DNA of 64,000 nucleotides from Bin87 sp034423575 (GTDB lineage Bacteria > Chloroflexota > Dehalococcoidia > Lucifugimonadales > UBA3495): the NCBI GenBank assembly GCA_034423575.1, contig DAOUIF010000001.1:1-64000 (forward strand), read 5' to 3'. Numbering within the stretch: the stretch's first letter is position 1; every line of letters starts with the position of its first letter. The notes below the pieces were generated by a model, which saw only the letters and a list, made by a program, of their open reading frames with translations, made no database searches and had not been told where the DNA came from. Below are positions 54,023 to 63,876 of the stretch, one piece after another. The translations under genes and the position numbers were made by a program.

Positions 54023-54355
54023 CTAATCACCCGGGCGGTCCTCAGACGTCGGCCGCTGTGTTACCCACGATACGTTGCCGGCTTCGCCGCCGGCGCTCTG
54101 GGAGCGGCGCAGATGTTCCACCACTCGGTTGACCAACACCGCGCTGAGAAGGCCGGCGGCGGCTCCCAGCGGGAAGGTCAGCAGCCCGCCTGTCACGCAC
54201 AACACGATGGGCACGTGGGGCTCGACGATGGCCCGGTCGTTTAGTTCGGCAATCCTCGCGAACCGCGAGGCTATGGCTCAGGCCACGTAGCCCCCGGCTG
54301 CGCTGCCGACGACGGTGGCGCTGATGATGTAAAACAGCCTGGTGGGGGTGAACAT
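54023..54355 (-). pseudogene. Small membrane protein ORF interrupted by a stop (weak)
   Basis: Reading from ATG 54355, MFTPTRLFYIISATVVGSA continues in frame past a TGA at 54278-54280 into a hydrophobic helix (VPIVLCVTGGLLTFPLGAAA) and ends at 54023. Overlaps divergently the first codons of the ABC permease remnant. Frame conservation on both sides of the stop suggests a broken 110-codon gene; no family recognised. Confidence 0.35.
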
Positions 54356-55136
54356 GTTCGCCATCGTATTCTGCGCGGCATTCGCCAACCTGATTGCTCC
54401 CCACGACCCGCGCGCCAACGACGTGCGCAACAAGCTGCGGCGGCCCTTCGCCAGCGGCGAGCACATCCTGGGCGCCGACCGGCTGGGCAAGGACATGCTC
54501 AGCCGCCTGATCTACGGCGCCCGCACCATGCTGCAGGTGACCGCTCCGTCTATGGTTGTCGCCATTCTCGCCAGCACCATTGTCGGACTGGTGTCCGGCT
54601 ACTCCGGGCGGTGGGCTGACTCGGTGCTTATGCACATCACCGAAGCGGTATTGGGATTCCCGTCAATCCTGGTGGCGCTGTCGATCGTTATCTAGCTGGG
54701 AACTGGAGTGTGGAACGTGATGATCGCCATCGCGGCGACCCAATTGGCCCGCTCCGCGCGCATGATCCGGGGTGAAGTCCTCGCCATACGGGACCGCGAC
54801 TTCGCGATATTGGCCCAGATCTATGGGGTATCGCCCGGCATGATTGTGTGGCGACACCTGTTCCCCAATGTCATCAACACGCTGATGGTGCTGACCAGCG
54901 TCAGCTTCGGGCAAGTTATCCTGCTGGAAGCCTCGCTGAGCTTCCTCGGCCTGGGGTTGGCGCCTGGCGACCCGGCATGGGGCATCCTGGTCGCGGAAGG
55001 CCGCGAATTCCTGACGCAAGCGTGGTGGATCGCGCTGTTCCCCTGCCTGGTGATCACCGTGGTGGTGATGGCGTTCAACTTCTTCGGTGATTGGCTGCGG
55101 GATTACCTAGACCCAAGGTTGCGCCGAGCCGGCTGA
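54342..55136 (+). pseudogene. Decayed DppC/OppC-type ABC transporter permease
   Basis: Two pieces in the same frame, 54342-54695 and 54708-55136, are separated only by an in-frame TAG at 54693-54695. Blocks of the dipeptide/oligopeptide permease C family are clear: NLIAPHDPRAND, ILGADRLGKDMLSRLIYGAR, then the EAA loop region (RSARMIRGEVLAIRDRDFAI, PNVINTLMVLTSVSFGQ) and LEASLSFLGLGLAPGDPAWG. The N-terminal helix is short and no DppB, ATPase or binding-protein genes adjoin. Likely a dead gene, with its SBP counterpart remnant at 39050-39444 elsewhere. Confidence 0.8.
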
Positions 55137-55407
55137 TCGATTGAACCATGGACGCGGATTGTGATCGGCTCCACCTGTCCACAGATGTCGCGCACGCATC
55201 GGTCCGCTGTTACCCCTGTGGCTGCGTAGCTAAACCCTACCGGTAGAGTCGCGTGGCAGGCTGCGACCCGGCCCCGAAAACGTGGGCTTGTGTGGACAAT
55301 CCCGGTTGACCGGTGCTAACCTTTTTCAGAAGATTGCCAAGAATAGACATGCCGCTGGAGGAGGTCGCGCCGTCGATCTCGCTGGCGCTCATTTGTGGGA
55401 CGGTACG

Positions 55408-58125
55408 ATGACTGCCTCAGCTTCCGCCATGGCCCGCGCTTACGACGCCACCTCGGTCGAACAGCGCATCTATCAAACCTGGTGGGACGCCGGATACTTC
55501 GTACCCCGAGTGGATCCCGACCGCCAGCCTTTCTGCGTGGTCATGCCCCCGCCAAACGTCACTGGGGAATTGCACCTGGGCCATGCTCTGACCGCCAGCC
55601 TGCAGGACTCCCTGGCCCGCTGGCACCGCATGTGCGGCGATCCCACTCTGTGGCTGCCCGGCAAGGACCACGCTGGGATCGCCACGCAGTGGGTGGTCGA
55701 ACGCGCCCTGGCTGCGGAAGGCACAACTCGGCACGACTTGGGTCGGGACAAGTTCGAGGAACGCGTCTGGGAATGGGTGGGCCTCTACGGAAACACCATC
55801 GACGAACAGCACCGCCGCCTCGGCGCGTCGTGCGACTGGTCGCGGCTGCGGTTCACTCTCGATCCCGGCCCCATCCGCGCCGTGCGTACCACCTTCGTGA
55901 ACCTGTTCAACAAGGGCCTCATCTATCGCCACGAACGCATCATCAACTGGTGCCCGCGCTGTGCCACCGCCCTGTCCGATCTGGAAGTCGATTACGAAGA
56001 GCAGGACGGCAAGCTGTATCACATCCGCTACCCTTTGACGGACAATCCCGCGGACGGCGTCACAGTGGCCACTACACGGCCCGAGTCCATGCTGGGCGAT
56101 ACTGGCGTCGCCGTTCACCCTGATGATGAGCGCTACACCGGCAAGATCGGCGGCATGGTTACGCTTCCTATCGTGGGCCGCCAGATTCCGGTGGTCGGCG
56201 ACACCGCCATCGAGATGGAGTTCGGAACCGGCGCGCTGAAGGTCACGCCCGGCCACGATATCGTCGACTTCGAGATCGGAGAGCGACATAATCTGCCCAT
56301 CGTCACCGTCATCGGGTTCGACGGCTGCATGACCGACGAAGCCGGACCGAATTACTCCGGAATGGAGCGTTTTGCAGCCCGCGACGCCGTGGTCAAGGAG
56401 CTTGAGTCCATCGGTGCGCTGGAGGGGGTGGAGGACTACCACCACTCGGTGGGCCATTGCCAACGCTGCAACGAGGTGGTCGAGCCGCTCATCAGCCTGC
56501 AGTGGTTCTTGAACGTCGGCAAGCATGACCAACCGGGCACCATCGCCGGCAACGCCTATGCAGCGGTGGTCAACCGAGACATTGAAATCGTGCCCGATCG
56601 GTTTTCTCGGGTGTACCTTAATTGGCTGGAGAACATCCGGGATTGGTGCATCAGCCGGCAGCTGTGGTGGGGCCACCGCATCCCGGTCTGGTACTGCGCC
56701 GCGTGCGGCGGCTATTCTGCTCACGTCGACGATCCGGCGGCGTGTCCCCAGTGCGGCAGCGCCGACATCGAGCAGGAAAGCGACGTACTCGATACGTGGT
56801 TCAGCAGCGGCCTCTGGCCCCATTCGACCCTGGGGTGGCCGAATGCTGACTCGGCAGACCTCGAGTACTTCTACCCCAACTCGGTGCTGGAAACGGGTTA
56901 CGACATCCTTTTCTTCTGGGTTGCCCGCATGATCATGCTGGGCATCGAAAACACGGGCGATGTCCCGTTCCGCTCGGTGTACCTGCACGGCATGGTCCTC
57001 GACGCCGAGGGCCAGAAGATGAGCAAGACCCGCGGCAACACCTTGGATCCGCTGGACCTGCTGGAGCAGTACGGCACCGACGCCCTGCGGTTCGCGCTGA
57101 CCACCGGCACCGCTCCCGGAAACAACCTGCGGCTCAGCGACGAAAAGCTGGAATCAGCCCGCAATTTCGCCAACAAGATGTGGAACGCCGCGCGCTACGT
57201 GATCAGCGTGGTCGAAGCCAGGGCGGCGTCAGGCCAGGATGAACCGGTTGACTGGGACGGGCTCACGGTGTCCGCGCACCGCGAGGACCGTTGGATTGTC
57301 AGCCGCCTGGACGATCTCACCGTCACTGTGAACGAGGCGCTGGACTCGTTCGAACTGGGCGACGCCCAGCAGAAAATTTACGATTTCGCGTGGAACGATT
57401 TCTGCGACTGGTATATCGAGATGGCCAAGGTGCGCCTTCGGGCGGCAGATCCCGTGGGCGCCACCGCGGCCGCTACCACCCTGGTTCATGTGCTTGAGCG
57501 CCTGCTCCGCCTGCTGCACCCGTTCATGCCTTTCGTCACGGAGGAAATCTGGCAGAACCTCACGGCGCGGATTCCCGCCCCGGAGGCCGGGCTGCCCGCT
57601 TCCATCATGGTGGCCCCGTATCCCCAGATAGAAGCGCCGCGTTCGGCTCCCGACGCCGAGGCTGACGTCGACATCGTGATGCAAACCGTGCGGGCAGTGC
57701 GCAACATGCGAGCCCAGTTGCGCATTCCTGCGGCCCAAAAATTGGAGGCGGCAATTGAAACCAACGGCATGAGGGTTGTCGTAGAGGAGGAGCAGGAGGT
57801 GATCTGCGCTTTGGCTCGCGTGGAGCCGTTACGGGTATTGGACGCGGGAGACGCGGAAGCGGCGACTGGCGTCAGCCTGGTGGTCAACCCGCTGGTCGTG
57901 CGTTTGCCCCTGGAAGGGGTGGACCTGCGGGCCGAGTCCGACCGCTTGCACCGCGAACTGGAATCGAAGCGCCAGGACGAAATGCGCAAAGAACAGCTGC
58001 TGGCAAATCCCAACTTCGTTTCCAAAGCCCGCGCTGAGGTCGTCGAGAATGAACGTCAACGCCTGCGCTCGCTCACCGAGGAGTGCCAGCGCATCGAGGA
58101 CATAATCGCCCAGCTAGGGGTGTAG
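55408..58125 (+). CDS. valS: Valyl-tRNA synthetase
   Basis: 905 aa class I synthetase. HIGH region PPPNVTGELHLGHALTAS, editing domain (TTRPESMLGDTGVAVHPDD), KMSKS region QKMSKTRGNTLDPL, anticodon-binding domain and a C-terminal coiled-coil (RAESDRLHRELESKRQDEMRK). The start at ATG 55408 is likely; the second Met in MARAYDATSVEQRIY at 55429 is possible. No T-box is seen in the 270-bp leader. Confidence 0.94.
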   Translation: MTASASAMARAYDATSVEQRIYQTWWDAGYFVPRVDPDRQPFCVVMPPPNVTGELHLGHALTASLQDSLARWHRMCGDPTLWLPGKDHAGIATQWVVERALAAEGTTRHDLGRDKFEERVWEWVGLYGNTIDEQHRRLGASCDWSRLRFTLDPGPIRAVRTTFVNLFNKGLIYRHERIINWCPRCATALSDLEVDYEEQDGKLYHIRYPLTDNPADGVTVATTRPESMLGDTGVAVHPDDERYTGKIGGMVTLPIVGRQIPVVGDTAIEMEFGTGALKVTPGHDIVDFEIGERHNLPIVTVIGFDGCMTDEAGPNYSGMERFAARDAVVKELESIGALEGVEDYHHSVGHCQRCNEVVEPLISLQWFLNVGKHDQPGTIAGNAYAAVVNRDIEIVPDRFSRVYLNWLENIRDWCISRQLWWGHRIPVWYCAACGGYSAHVDDPAACPQCGSADIEQESDVLDTWFSSGLWPHSTLGWPNADSADLEYFYPNSVLETGYDILFFWVARMIMLGIENTGDVPFRSVYLHGMVLDAEGQKMSKTRGNTLDPLDLLEQYGTDALRFALTTGTAPGNNLRLSDEKLESARNFANKMWNAARYVISVVEARAASGQDEPVDWDGLTVSAHREDRWIVSRLDDLTVTVNEALDSFELGDAQQKIYDFAWNDFCDWYIEMAKVRLRAADPVGATAAATTLVHVLERLLRLLHPFMPFVTEEIWQNLTARIPAPEAGLPASIMVAPYPQIEAPRSAPDAEADVDIVMQTVRAVRNMRAQLRIPAAQKLEAAIETNGMRVVVEEEQEVICALARVEPLRVLDAGDAEAATGVSLVVNPLVVRLPLEGVDLRAESDRLHRELESKRQDEMRKEQLLANPNFVSKARAEVVENERQRLRSLTEECQRIEDIIAQLGV

Positions 58126-58228
58126 CCCAAGATTGCCATAATCTGCACGCGACGCTTGGAGCATCGGGAGTCCCAAACTGTCAGAATGTCTCTCGTTGAC
58201 CTATAACCCCCTGAGCAGGAGTACCTAG

Positions 58229-58882
58229 ATGTCGCGGAACGTCGCCAGATTTTCGATATTAGGTGTTATCGCCATACTTGTCCTCGCCGCCACTACCGGT
58301 TGCTTCTTCGGAGGTGGGGAAGAACCCCCGGCCACGCCCACACCAGACCTGGCGGCTACCATCGCCGCCGCCGTTGCCCTCGCGGTTCCCACGGACACTC
58401 CCATACCCCCCACCGACACGCCGGTGCCGCCTACGCCGGAGCCGACGCCTGATTTGCAGGCTACCATCGACGCCAGCATCGCGGCGACCCGGGCTGCCAT
58501 GCCCACCAACACGCCGGAACCGACTCCGACGCCAACCCCGGTGCCCACCAGCACGCCCGAGCCCACCAGCACCCCGGTACCCACACCGGTGCCGACCGCT
58601 ACACCGATAAGCAACCCCGCCAGCCAGATACCGTGCATAGTGGTTGGCGTGGTCAGGGACAGCGGAGGGCCGGTCAGCAACACTCTGGTTGCGGCCGTCC
58701 GAAAAGATGGTAGCGGCAGCGTCGTAGCGGATGGCAGGACCGATACGGATGGCAGGTACCAGCTTTCGATCACCGAGTTCGATCAGTTCTTCGACATTTT
58801 CGTCGCCGGTAGAGACACCGGATTTGATACTCCGAGGACATCCATCGGCTGCCGCGAAATCCGCGACTTGAGAATCAACTGA
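58229..58882 (+). CDS. Thr/Pro-rich lipoprotein with C-terminal regulatory-like domain
   Basis: 217 aa. Lipobox ATTGC (Cys25), then a Thr/Pro spacer with two similar helical inserts (PTPDLAATIAAAVALA and PTPDLQATIDASIAATRA), ending in a beta domain (CIVVGVVRDSGGPVSNTLVAA) like carboxypeptidase regulatory folds. AGGAG upstream of ATG 58229. Probably surface-exposed; no function recognised. The Thr/Pro spacer is like that of the LRR lipoprotein. Confidence 0.7.
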   Translation: MSRNVARFSILGVIAILVLAATTGCFFGGGEEPPATPTPDLAATIAAAVALAVPTDTPIPPTDTPVPPTPEPTPDLQATIDASIAATRAAMPTNTPEPTPTPTPVPTSTPEPTSTPVPTPVPTATPISNPASQIPCIVVGVVRDSGGPVSNTLVAAVRKDGSGSVVADGRTDTDGRYQLSITEFDQFFDIFVAGRDTGFDTPRTSIGCREIRDLRIN

Positions 58883-58902
58883 CGCGCAAGCGCGCCGAAT
58901 TG

Positions 58903-58929
58903 GCCCCGAAGGCGCATAGCCTTCGGGGC
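58903..58929 (+). terminator. Terminator after lipoprotein gene
   Basis: GCCCCGAAGGC (58903-58913) pairs perfectly with GCCTTCGGGGC (58919-58929), followed by TTTCT. Confidence 0.8.
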
Positions 58930-58996
58930 TTTCTGATCTCTGATAAAATGTCGCGAGCGCACCCCGCCTGGCATTATGCGATTTCCACGGCCTGGC

Positions 58997-59869
58997 ATGA
59001 AGATTAATTCGGCTCTCGGCATTATCGGCCATCCCATCGGCCATTCCATTTCGCCCCGGTTCCAGCAGGCCGGGCTGGATCATCTCGCCGTCGATTATCG
59101 GTACTTGTCCTACGACGTGCACCCCGACCTCGTAGGGGATTTTGTGGCGTCGCTCCGGTCAGACTCGGTTCGTGGCATCAATGTCACCGTCCCGCACAAA
59201 GAGGCGGTGATGCCGTTTCTCGACGAGATTGACGAGTGGGCGGCGGAAGCGGGGGCGGTCAACACCATAGTCAATCGTGAAAGCCGCCTCATCGGCTACA
59301 ACACCGACGGCTACGGTTTCCTTCGTGCCCTCCGCGAATCGGCCGGACTCGACCCGACCGGCAAGCGCGCATTGATCCTGGGCGCCGGCGGGTCCGCGCG
59401 TGGCGTGGTGCAGGCCCTGCTCCGGGCCGGCGTGGCCGAGCTCATCATCGCCAACCGAACGATGGAACGCGCTGAGGCTTTGGCCAGCCTCGCCGCCAAC
59501 CGCGACGTTCCGGCGCGAGCTATCGGGTTGAACGCCCTGGGATCGGACGGCATCGGTGAAAACACCGACCTGATCGTCAATTGTACATCCCTGGGAATGC
59601 ATCACGGACCCGACGAGAACGCTTCGCCCGTACCGGCCTCGCGGATACCCGCATCGGCCCTGGTCTATGACCTCGTGTATAATCCCATGCTGACGCCGCT
59701 GCTCAGGGAGGCCCACGCAGTTGGAGCCCCCACCCTGGGCGGCATTTCGATGCTGGTGTACCAGGGCGCCGCGTCTTTCGAGCTGTGGCTGGAACGGCCT
59801 GCCCCGGTTTCCGTCATGATGGACGCGGCCATGGAAGCAATGCGCGAACGTGAAGCCCAGGCGCGGTAA
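58997..59869 (+). CDS. aroE: Shikimate dehydrogenase
   Basis: 290 aa from ATG 58997; an ATG 21 bp upstream is an alternative. NADP-dependent reduction of 3-dehydroshikimate. Motifs: IGHPIGHSISPRFQQ, INVTVPHKEAVMPF with the catalytic Lys, GAVNTIVN, the Rossmann segment LILGAGGSARGVVQAL and NCTSLGMHHG. It is followed by aroC 25 bp later. Confidence 0.94.
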   Translation: MKINSALGIIGHPIGHSISPRFQQAGLDHLAVDYRYLSYDVHPDLVGDFVASLRSDSVRGINVTVPHKEAVMPFLDEIDEWAAEAGAVNTIVNRESRLIGYNTDGYGFLRALRESAGLDPTGKRALILGAGGSARGVVQALLRAGVAELIIANRTMERAEALASLAANRDVPARAIGLNALGSDGIGENTDLIVNCTSLGMHHGPDENASPVPASRIPASALVYDLVYNPMLTPLLREAHAVGAPTLGGISMLVYQGAASFELWLERPAPVSVMMDAAMEAMREREAQAR

Positions 59870-59894
59870 CCCCACTTCTGGAGGGCCAAACTCG

Positions 59895-61082
59895 ATGATA
59901 CGTTGGTTTACGGCGGGCGAATCTCACGGGCAGGGACTGATGATCATCGTAGAGGGCGTACCTGCCTACCTGCCTCTGGATGAGGAATACATCGCGCACC
60001 ATCTGGCCCGTCGCCAGCGGGGCTATGGCCGCGGCGGACGCCAGCAGATCGAGCGCGACCACGCCCACATTCAGACTGGCGTGCGCCACGGCTACACCTT
60101 GGGCAGTCCCATCGGAATGCTCCTCGAGAACCGGGACTGGGTCAACTGGCAGGAAGCCATGGCCGTTGAATACGTGGAAAACCCGTCCCAGGAAGGCCGC
60201 AACCAGCGTGTCACTCGTATCCGCCCCGGCCATGCCGACCTTCCGGGCGCGATGAAGTACGGTTTCCATGACGTCCGCAACTCGCTGGAGCGCGCCTCCG
60301 CCCGCGAAACCGCCGGCCGCGTGGCTGCGGGGGCCGTGGCTATGCGCCTGCTGGAGGAGTTCGGCATCAAGCTGCACAGCCACGTGATCTCCATCGGCCG
60401 CATCCATGCGGACCCGCCCGAACATGACGCCATCGACTGGGACGCCGTGGAAGAATCGCCCGTCCACTGTGCAGACAACTCCGCCGCGGAGAAGATGATG
60501 GCCGAGGTGGACGCCGCCCGGGAAGCCGGCGATACCGTGGGCGGCACGGTGGAAGTCATTGCGGAGAACGTGCCCATCGGCCTCGGTTCCCACGTCCATT
60601 GGGACCGCAAGATCGACGCGAAAATCGCCCAGGCGTTGATGAGCATCAACGCTGTCAAGGCCGTCAGCATTGGACCTGGCTGGGAGTTGATGGACGCCTG
60701 GGGCTCCGAGTTCCAGGACGTCATCGAGCCTGTAACCGACCCGGACAATCCGTGGCAGCGGAAGACCAACCGCGCCGGCGGTACCGAGGGCGGCATGACC
60801 AGCGGCCCGCCCCTGGTGGCTCGGTTCGTCATCAAGCCTATCGCCACCCTGCACAATCCGCTTCCCTCGGTCGACTTAGATACCGGCGAGCCGGTGCAGG
60901 CCCACTTTGAACGGAGTGACGTGTGCCAGGCTCCACCAGCCGGTGTCATCGGTGAGGCGATGGTCGCCCTGGTGCTGGCCGACGCCTTTATGGAAAAGTT
61001 CGGGGGCGACAGCGTCTCCGAAACCCGCCGCAACTTTGAGGGCTACCAGGCCACCGTGGGCCCGCGCCTGCACTACAGCTGA
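59895..61082 (+). CDS. aroC: Chorismate synthase
   Basis: 395 aa from ATG 59895 (TGGAGG upstream). Conserved family blocks: RWFTAGESHGQGLMIIVEG, RRQRGYGRGGRQQIERD, GMLLENRDW, GHADLPGAMKYGFHDVRNSLERASARETAGRVA (flavin and substrate region) and RAGGTEGGMTSGPPLV. Last step to chorismate using reduced FMN. Paired with aroE. Confidence 0.95.
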   Translation: MIRWFTAGESHGQGLMIIVEGVPAYLPLDEEYIAHHLARRQRGYGRGGRQQIERDHAHIQTGVRHGYTLGSPIGMLLENRDWVNWQEAMAVEYVENPSQEGRNQRVTRIRPGHADLPGAMKYGFHDVRNSLERASARETAGRVAAGAVAMRLLEEFGIKLHSHVISIGRIHADPPEHDAIDWDAVEESPVHCADNSAAEKMMAEVDAAREAGDTVGGTVEVIAENVPIGLGSHVHWDRKIDAKIAQALMSINAVKAVSIGPGWELMDAWGSEFQDVIEPVTDPDNPWQRKTNRAGGTEGGMTSGPPLVARFVIKPIATLHNPLPSVDLDTGEPVQAHFERSDVCQAPPAGVIGEAMVALVLADAFMEKFGGDSVSETRRNFEGYQATVGPRLHYS

Positions 61083-61120
61083 TCGCCTCTCAGACCCGTG
61101 GAGCGGCGGGGAGACTTGTC

Positions 61121-62125
61121 ATGAAGTATGGCGTAACCCTTCTACCAACTTCCTACGAGTCGTTTCGTCGCCACGTTCGCCTGGCCGAAGCGGTTGGCTT
61201 CGATTATATCGGGGTGGCGGATTCCCAGTCTTTGTTTCGCGAACTCTTCGTCTCCCTGGCTGTGGCCGCCACCGACACGTCGCGAGTTCACCTGGGCCCG
61301 TCGGTCACCAATCCGTTGACCCGCCATCCGGCGGTGACTGCCTCGGCTATGGCTTCGCTGCAGGAACTGTCGGGCGGACGCGCATTTCTCGGCATCGGCA
61401 CCGGCGACAGCGCGATCCTGAACCTGGGGCTCCGACCGGCGCGGATGCGCGTGTTGGCGGACTACGTGGCTGCCGTCCGCGCCTTCCTGGCCGGTGAAAC
61501 CGCGGAATATCTGGGCCGCGAGGGTCACGTGCGCTGGAGCCAGGATCCGGTGCCCATCATGATGTCCGCGGAGGGGCCACGGACTCTGCGCATGGCCGGA
61601 GAAATCGCCGACCGGGTCATGGTCCACACCGGTCTGACGCCGGAGATATTGGATGACACTGTGTCGCGTATCCGGGAAGGCGAGGCCGACGCGGGCAAAC
61701 CTGCGGAGTCGACGGAGGTCTGGGCTTTCGCCAAATGCAACATCGCTGACGATCACGCCGACGCCATCGACGAAATTCGGATGGCCCTCGCCGCCAGCGC
61801 GCACCATGCTTTCCGTTTCACGCTGGAAGGGAAGCACGTCCCTCCCGAATTGCACGAGGCCATGCAGATCATCCAGGGGGAGTATGTCCCAGCCGAGCAC
61901 GAGCAGGTCGGCGAGACGCGGAACGCTGCGCTGTCGGACGAGCTCGGCATCACCAGCTACCTGGCCGATCGGTTCGCCGTGGTCGGTACCCCTGAGGAGT
62001 GCCGTGCCAAGGTTGCCCAGATCGGCGAGTCTGGCGCCGAGGTCCTCCAGATCACCGCCATCAGCCACGACCCGGCGGCCATAATCCAAAGGTTCGGCGA
62101 GGAGGTCATTTCCCACCTGTGCTAG
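61121..62125 (+). CDS. LLM-class flavin-dependent oxidoreductase (F420-type)
   Basis: 334 aa. TIM barrel of the luciferase-like/Mer group: MKYGVTLLPTSYESFRRH, LQELSGGRAFLGIGTGDSA, PVPIMMSAEGPRTLRMAGEIADRV. GGGGAG lies 7 nt before the ATG. The sequence is closer to F420-dependent reductases than to monooxygenases with flavin. 38 bp after aroC; a C-terminal terminator follows. Confidence 0.88.
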   Translation: MKYGVTLLPTSYESFRRHVRLAEAVGFDYIGVADSQSLFRELFVSLAVAATDTSRVHLGPSVTNPLTRHPAVTASAMASLQELSGGRAFLGIGTGDSAILNLGLRPARMRVLADYVAAVRAFLAGETAEYLGREGHVRWSQDPVPIMMSAEGPRTLRMAGEIADRVMVHTGLTPEILDDTVSRIREGEADAGKPAESTEVWAFAKCNIADDHADAIDEIRMALAASAHHAFRFTLEGKHVPPELHEAMQIIQGEYVPAEHEQVGETRNAALSDELGITSYLADRFAVVGTPEECRAKVAQIGESGAEVLQITAISHDPAAIIQRFGEEVISHLC

Positions 62126-62149
62126 TTTCGCCGAAGGTGGACCAAAAAA

Positions 62150-62175
62150 GCAGGGGCGAATTGCTGTTCGCCCCT
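62150..62175 (-). terminator. Terminator with T run for the ferredoxin gene
   Basis: CAGGGGCGAA/TTCGCCCCTG hairpin with six T on the minus strand (plus-strand A at 62143-62148). Intrinsic terminator for the minus-strand ferredoxin; the hairpin may also serve the plus-strand LLM gene. Confidence 0.8.
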
Positions 62176-62199
62176 GTCTCTTGACGCTATGTCGGCGCG

Positions 62200-62424
62200 C
62201 TATGGGAACAGGATCTCTCCGGTCTCCGCGTCCTCCACGGTAATGGCCGTGACCGGGCAATTCTCTGCCGCTTCGATGATGGTTTCCTCAGGGTCGCCGG
62301 CCGGGTCCTTCACGTAAGACTGCCGGTCCTCGTTCAAGCCGAAGGTGTTTTCCGCGAAGGTCTCGCACATGGCGTTGCCCACGCACACGTTGTAGTCCAC
62401 GGTGATCTTTAACTGTCGGGCCAT
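62200..62424 (-). CDS. 3Fe-4S ferredoxin
   Basis: 74 aa. Cluster ligands in VCVGNAMCETFAENTF and the C-terminal NCPVTAI, the pattern C-x5-C...CP of P450-associated small ferredoxins; a Gly/Ala position replaces the second Cys of the 4Fe type. GAGGAGG precedes ATG 62424. Lies 69 bp downstream of the P450 gene and is the likely electron donor. Confidence 0.88.
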   Translation of the reverse strand: MARQLKITVDYNVCVGNAMCETFAENTFGLNEDRQSYVKDPAGDPEETIIEAAENCPVTAITVEDAETGEILFP

Positions 62425-62493
62425 CGGGGTAACCTCCTCGTGATGGTCAGGCGAAACGGAAGTGTTCGCTGGTCTGATTGCGGCGACCGGCTG

Positions 62494-63723
62494 CTAGCGT
62501 GTTGCAACCGGGAGGTTCAGCAAAGTGCGCTGCCCCACGCTGGGCAGGTATTCCAACTCAGCTGGGTCGGTTTCCAGCTCGAACCCCTCGAATCGGCGGG
62601 CGAGTTCGGCGAACGCCTCCTGTCCCTCCAGACGCGCTAGGGTCGCGCCCAGGCAATGGTGAACGCCACTGCCGAAGGCCACGTGGGGGTTCGGGTTTCG
62701 CGTGATGTCCATGGAATCAGGTTCCTCGAAAACCTCGGGGTCCCGGTTGGCCGACGAGATAACCCAGCGCACGCGGTCGTCTTTGCCCACCGTTTGCCCT
62801 TCGCCCATCTCCACGTCCTGCGTCGCGACTCTCTGGATGGATTTCAAGGGCGAATCGTACCGCAGAACTTCCTCTACCGCATTCACGATGTGGGCTTCTG
62901 GGTCGGTTCTCAGGAGGTCGAACTGGTTGGAGTGTTGGGCGAAGGCCAGCACTCCGTTGGAAATCAGGTCGTTGGTGGTTTCATGTCCGGCGACCAGAAG
63001 CAGGAGCGCGTTGGCCAACACCTCATCACGGGTGTACGCGCCCATGATCTCCCCTTTGCAGATCACCGACAGCAGATCCTCGCCGGGGTCCCGAACTCGT
63101 TCGGCCACGATGGGCGCCAGGTAGTCGGTAACGGCCTGGACGCCTTCGGCATACATCCTTATCCGGTCCGGCTGGTTGCCGTCCAACCCGCACATGCTGC
63201 TGCACAGTTCCTTGACGAAAGCGCGGTCGCTGGGCGGTATGTCCATCAGGCCGGCGATGATGCCGTAAGTGAGCGGCGTGGCGAAATCGTGCATCACGTC
63301 CATTCGGCCGGCGCCCTGAAGATCGTCCAACAGGTCATTCACGGTCTGACGGACCAACGGGCGCCAGGTCTCCATCGCCTTGGGTGTGAAGTACCCGTGC
63401 ACGATCTTCCGCTTTTCCTTATGCTTGGCGCCATCGTTCTGGGTGAACTGGGCAGCTCGCCACTGGCGCACTGCGGCGAACAGTTCCATGTCCTCTTCCG
63501 GAATCGAAGGAGCAGGTGGGGCGCTGTCCCGCAGCGCTACCTCTGAAGAGAAGTATTCGGGATGCCGTGCCGTCCACACCAGGCGCTCGTAACTGGTCAC
63601 CACCCACATCTGGTACTGCTCGTTCCAGTGAACCGGCGCTTCAGCCCGCAGCGCCCCGAAGTAACCGTACGGATCGCGAATCGCCTCAGCGGCGAACAGG
63701 TCGTCGTGGATGCTGGGAGGCAT
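62494..63723 (-). CDS. Cytochrome P450
   Basis: 409 aa from ATG 63723, chosen because GAGGGA is properly spaced (63729 is too close). The I-helix motif LLLVAGHETTNDL, ExxR in EEVLRYDS, and heme loop AFGSGVHHCLGATLARLEGQ with the Cys ligand are complete. Soluble bacterial type. Paired with the ferredoxin, followed upstream by a second P450. Confidence 0.94.
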   Translation of the reverse strand: MPPSIHDDLFAAEAIRDPYGYFGALRAEAPVHWNEQYQMWVVTSYERLVWTARHPEYFSSEVALRDSAPPAPSIPEEDMELFAAVRQWRAAQFTQNDGAKHKEKRKIVHGYFTPKAMETWRPLVRQTVNDLLDDLQGAGRMDVMHDFATPLTYGIIAGLMDIPPSDRAFVKELCSSMCGLDGNQPDRIRMYAEGVQAVTDYLAPIVAERVRDPGEDLLSVICKGEIMGAYTRDEVLANALLLLVAGHETTNDLISNGVLAFAQHSNQFDLLRTDPEAHIVNAVEEVLRYDSPLKSIQRVATQDVEMGEGQTVGKDDRVRWVISSANRDPEVFEEPDSMDITRNPNPHVAFGSGVHHCLGATLARLEGQEAFAELARRFEGFELETDPAELEYLPSVGQRTLLNLPVATR

Positions 63724-63812
63724 GGTCATTCCCTCAATCTGCGGCCCTGGCTAAGTTCAAAACTATCACAAGCGGTTCTACAATTCAAACGAAATCCGTA
63801 CTCAAAAACAGG

Positions 63813-63840
63813 GCCGACGGCCACGATTGCGACCGTCGGC
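63813..63840 (-). terminator. Terminator after the second P450 gene
   Basis: GCCGACGG (63833-63840) with CCGTCGGC (63813-63820) on the minus strand, followed by a TTTTT run (63804-63808). Confidence 0.75.
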
Positions 63841-63876
63841 TCGCTGTTCGAGAGGGACTTGAGTACGCAGCGGCTG

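Noticed and set aside
54278..54280. TGA as a recoded (selenocysteine or tryptophan) codon
   Set aside because: TGA is a normal terminator of many genes here, no SECIS-like element is seen, and the nearby permease has a TAG instead.
55137..55407. T-box or other leader before valS
   Set aside because: No AGGGTGGNACCGCG-type antiterminator or specifier loop; only an ordinary intergenic stretch.
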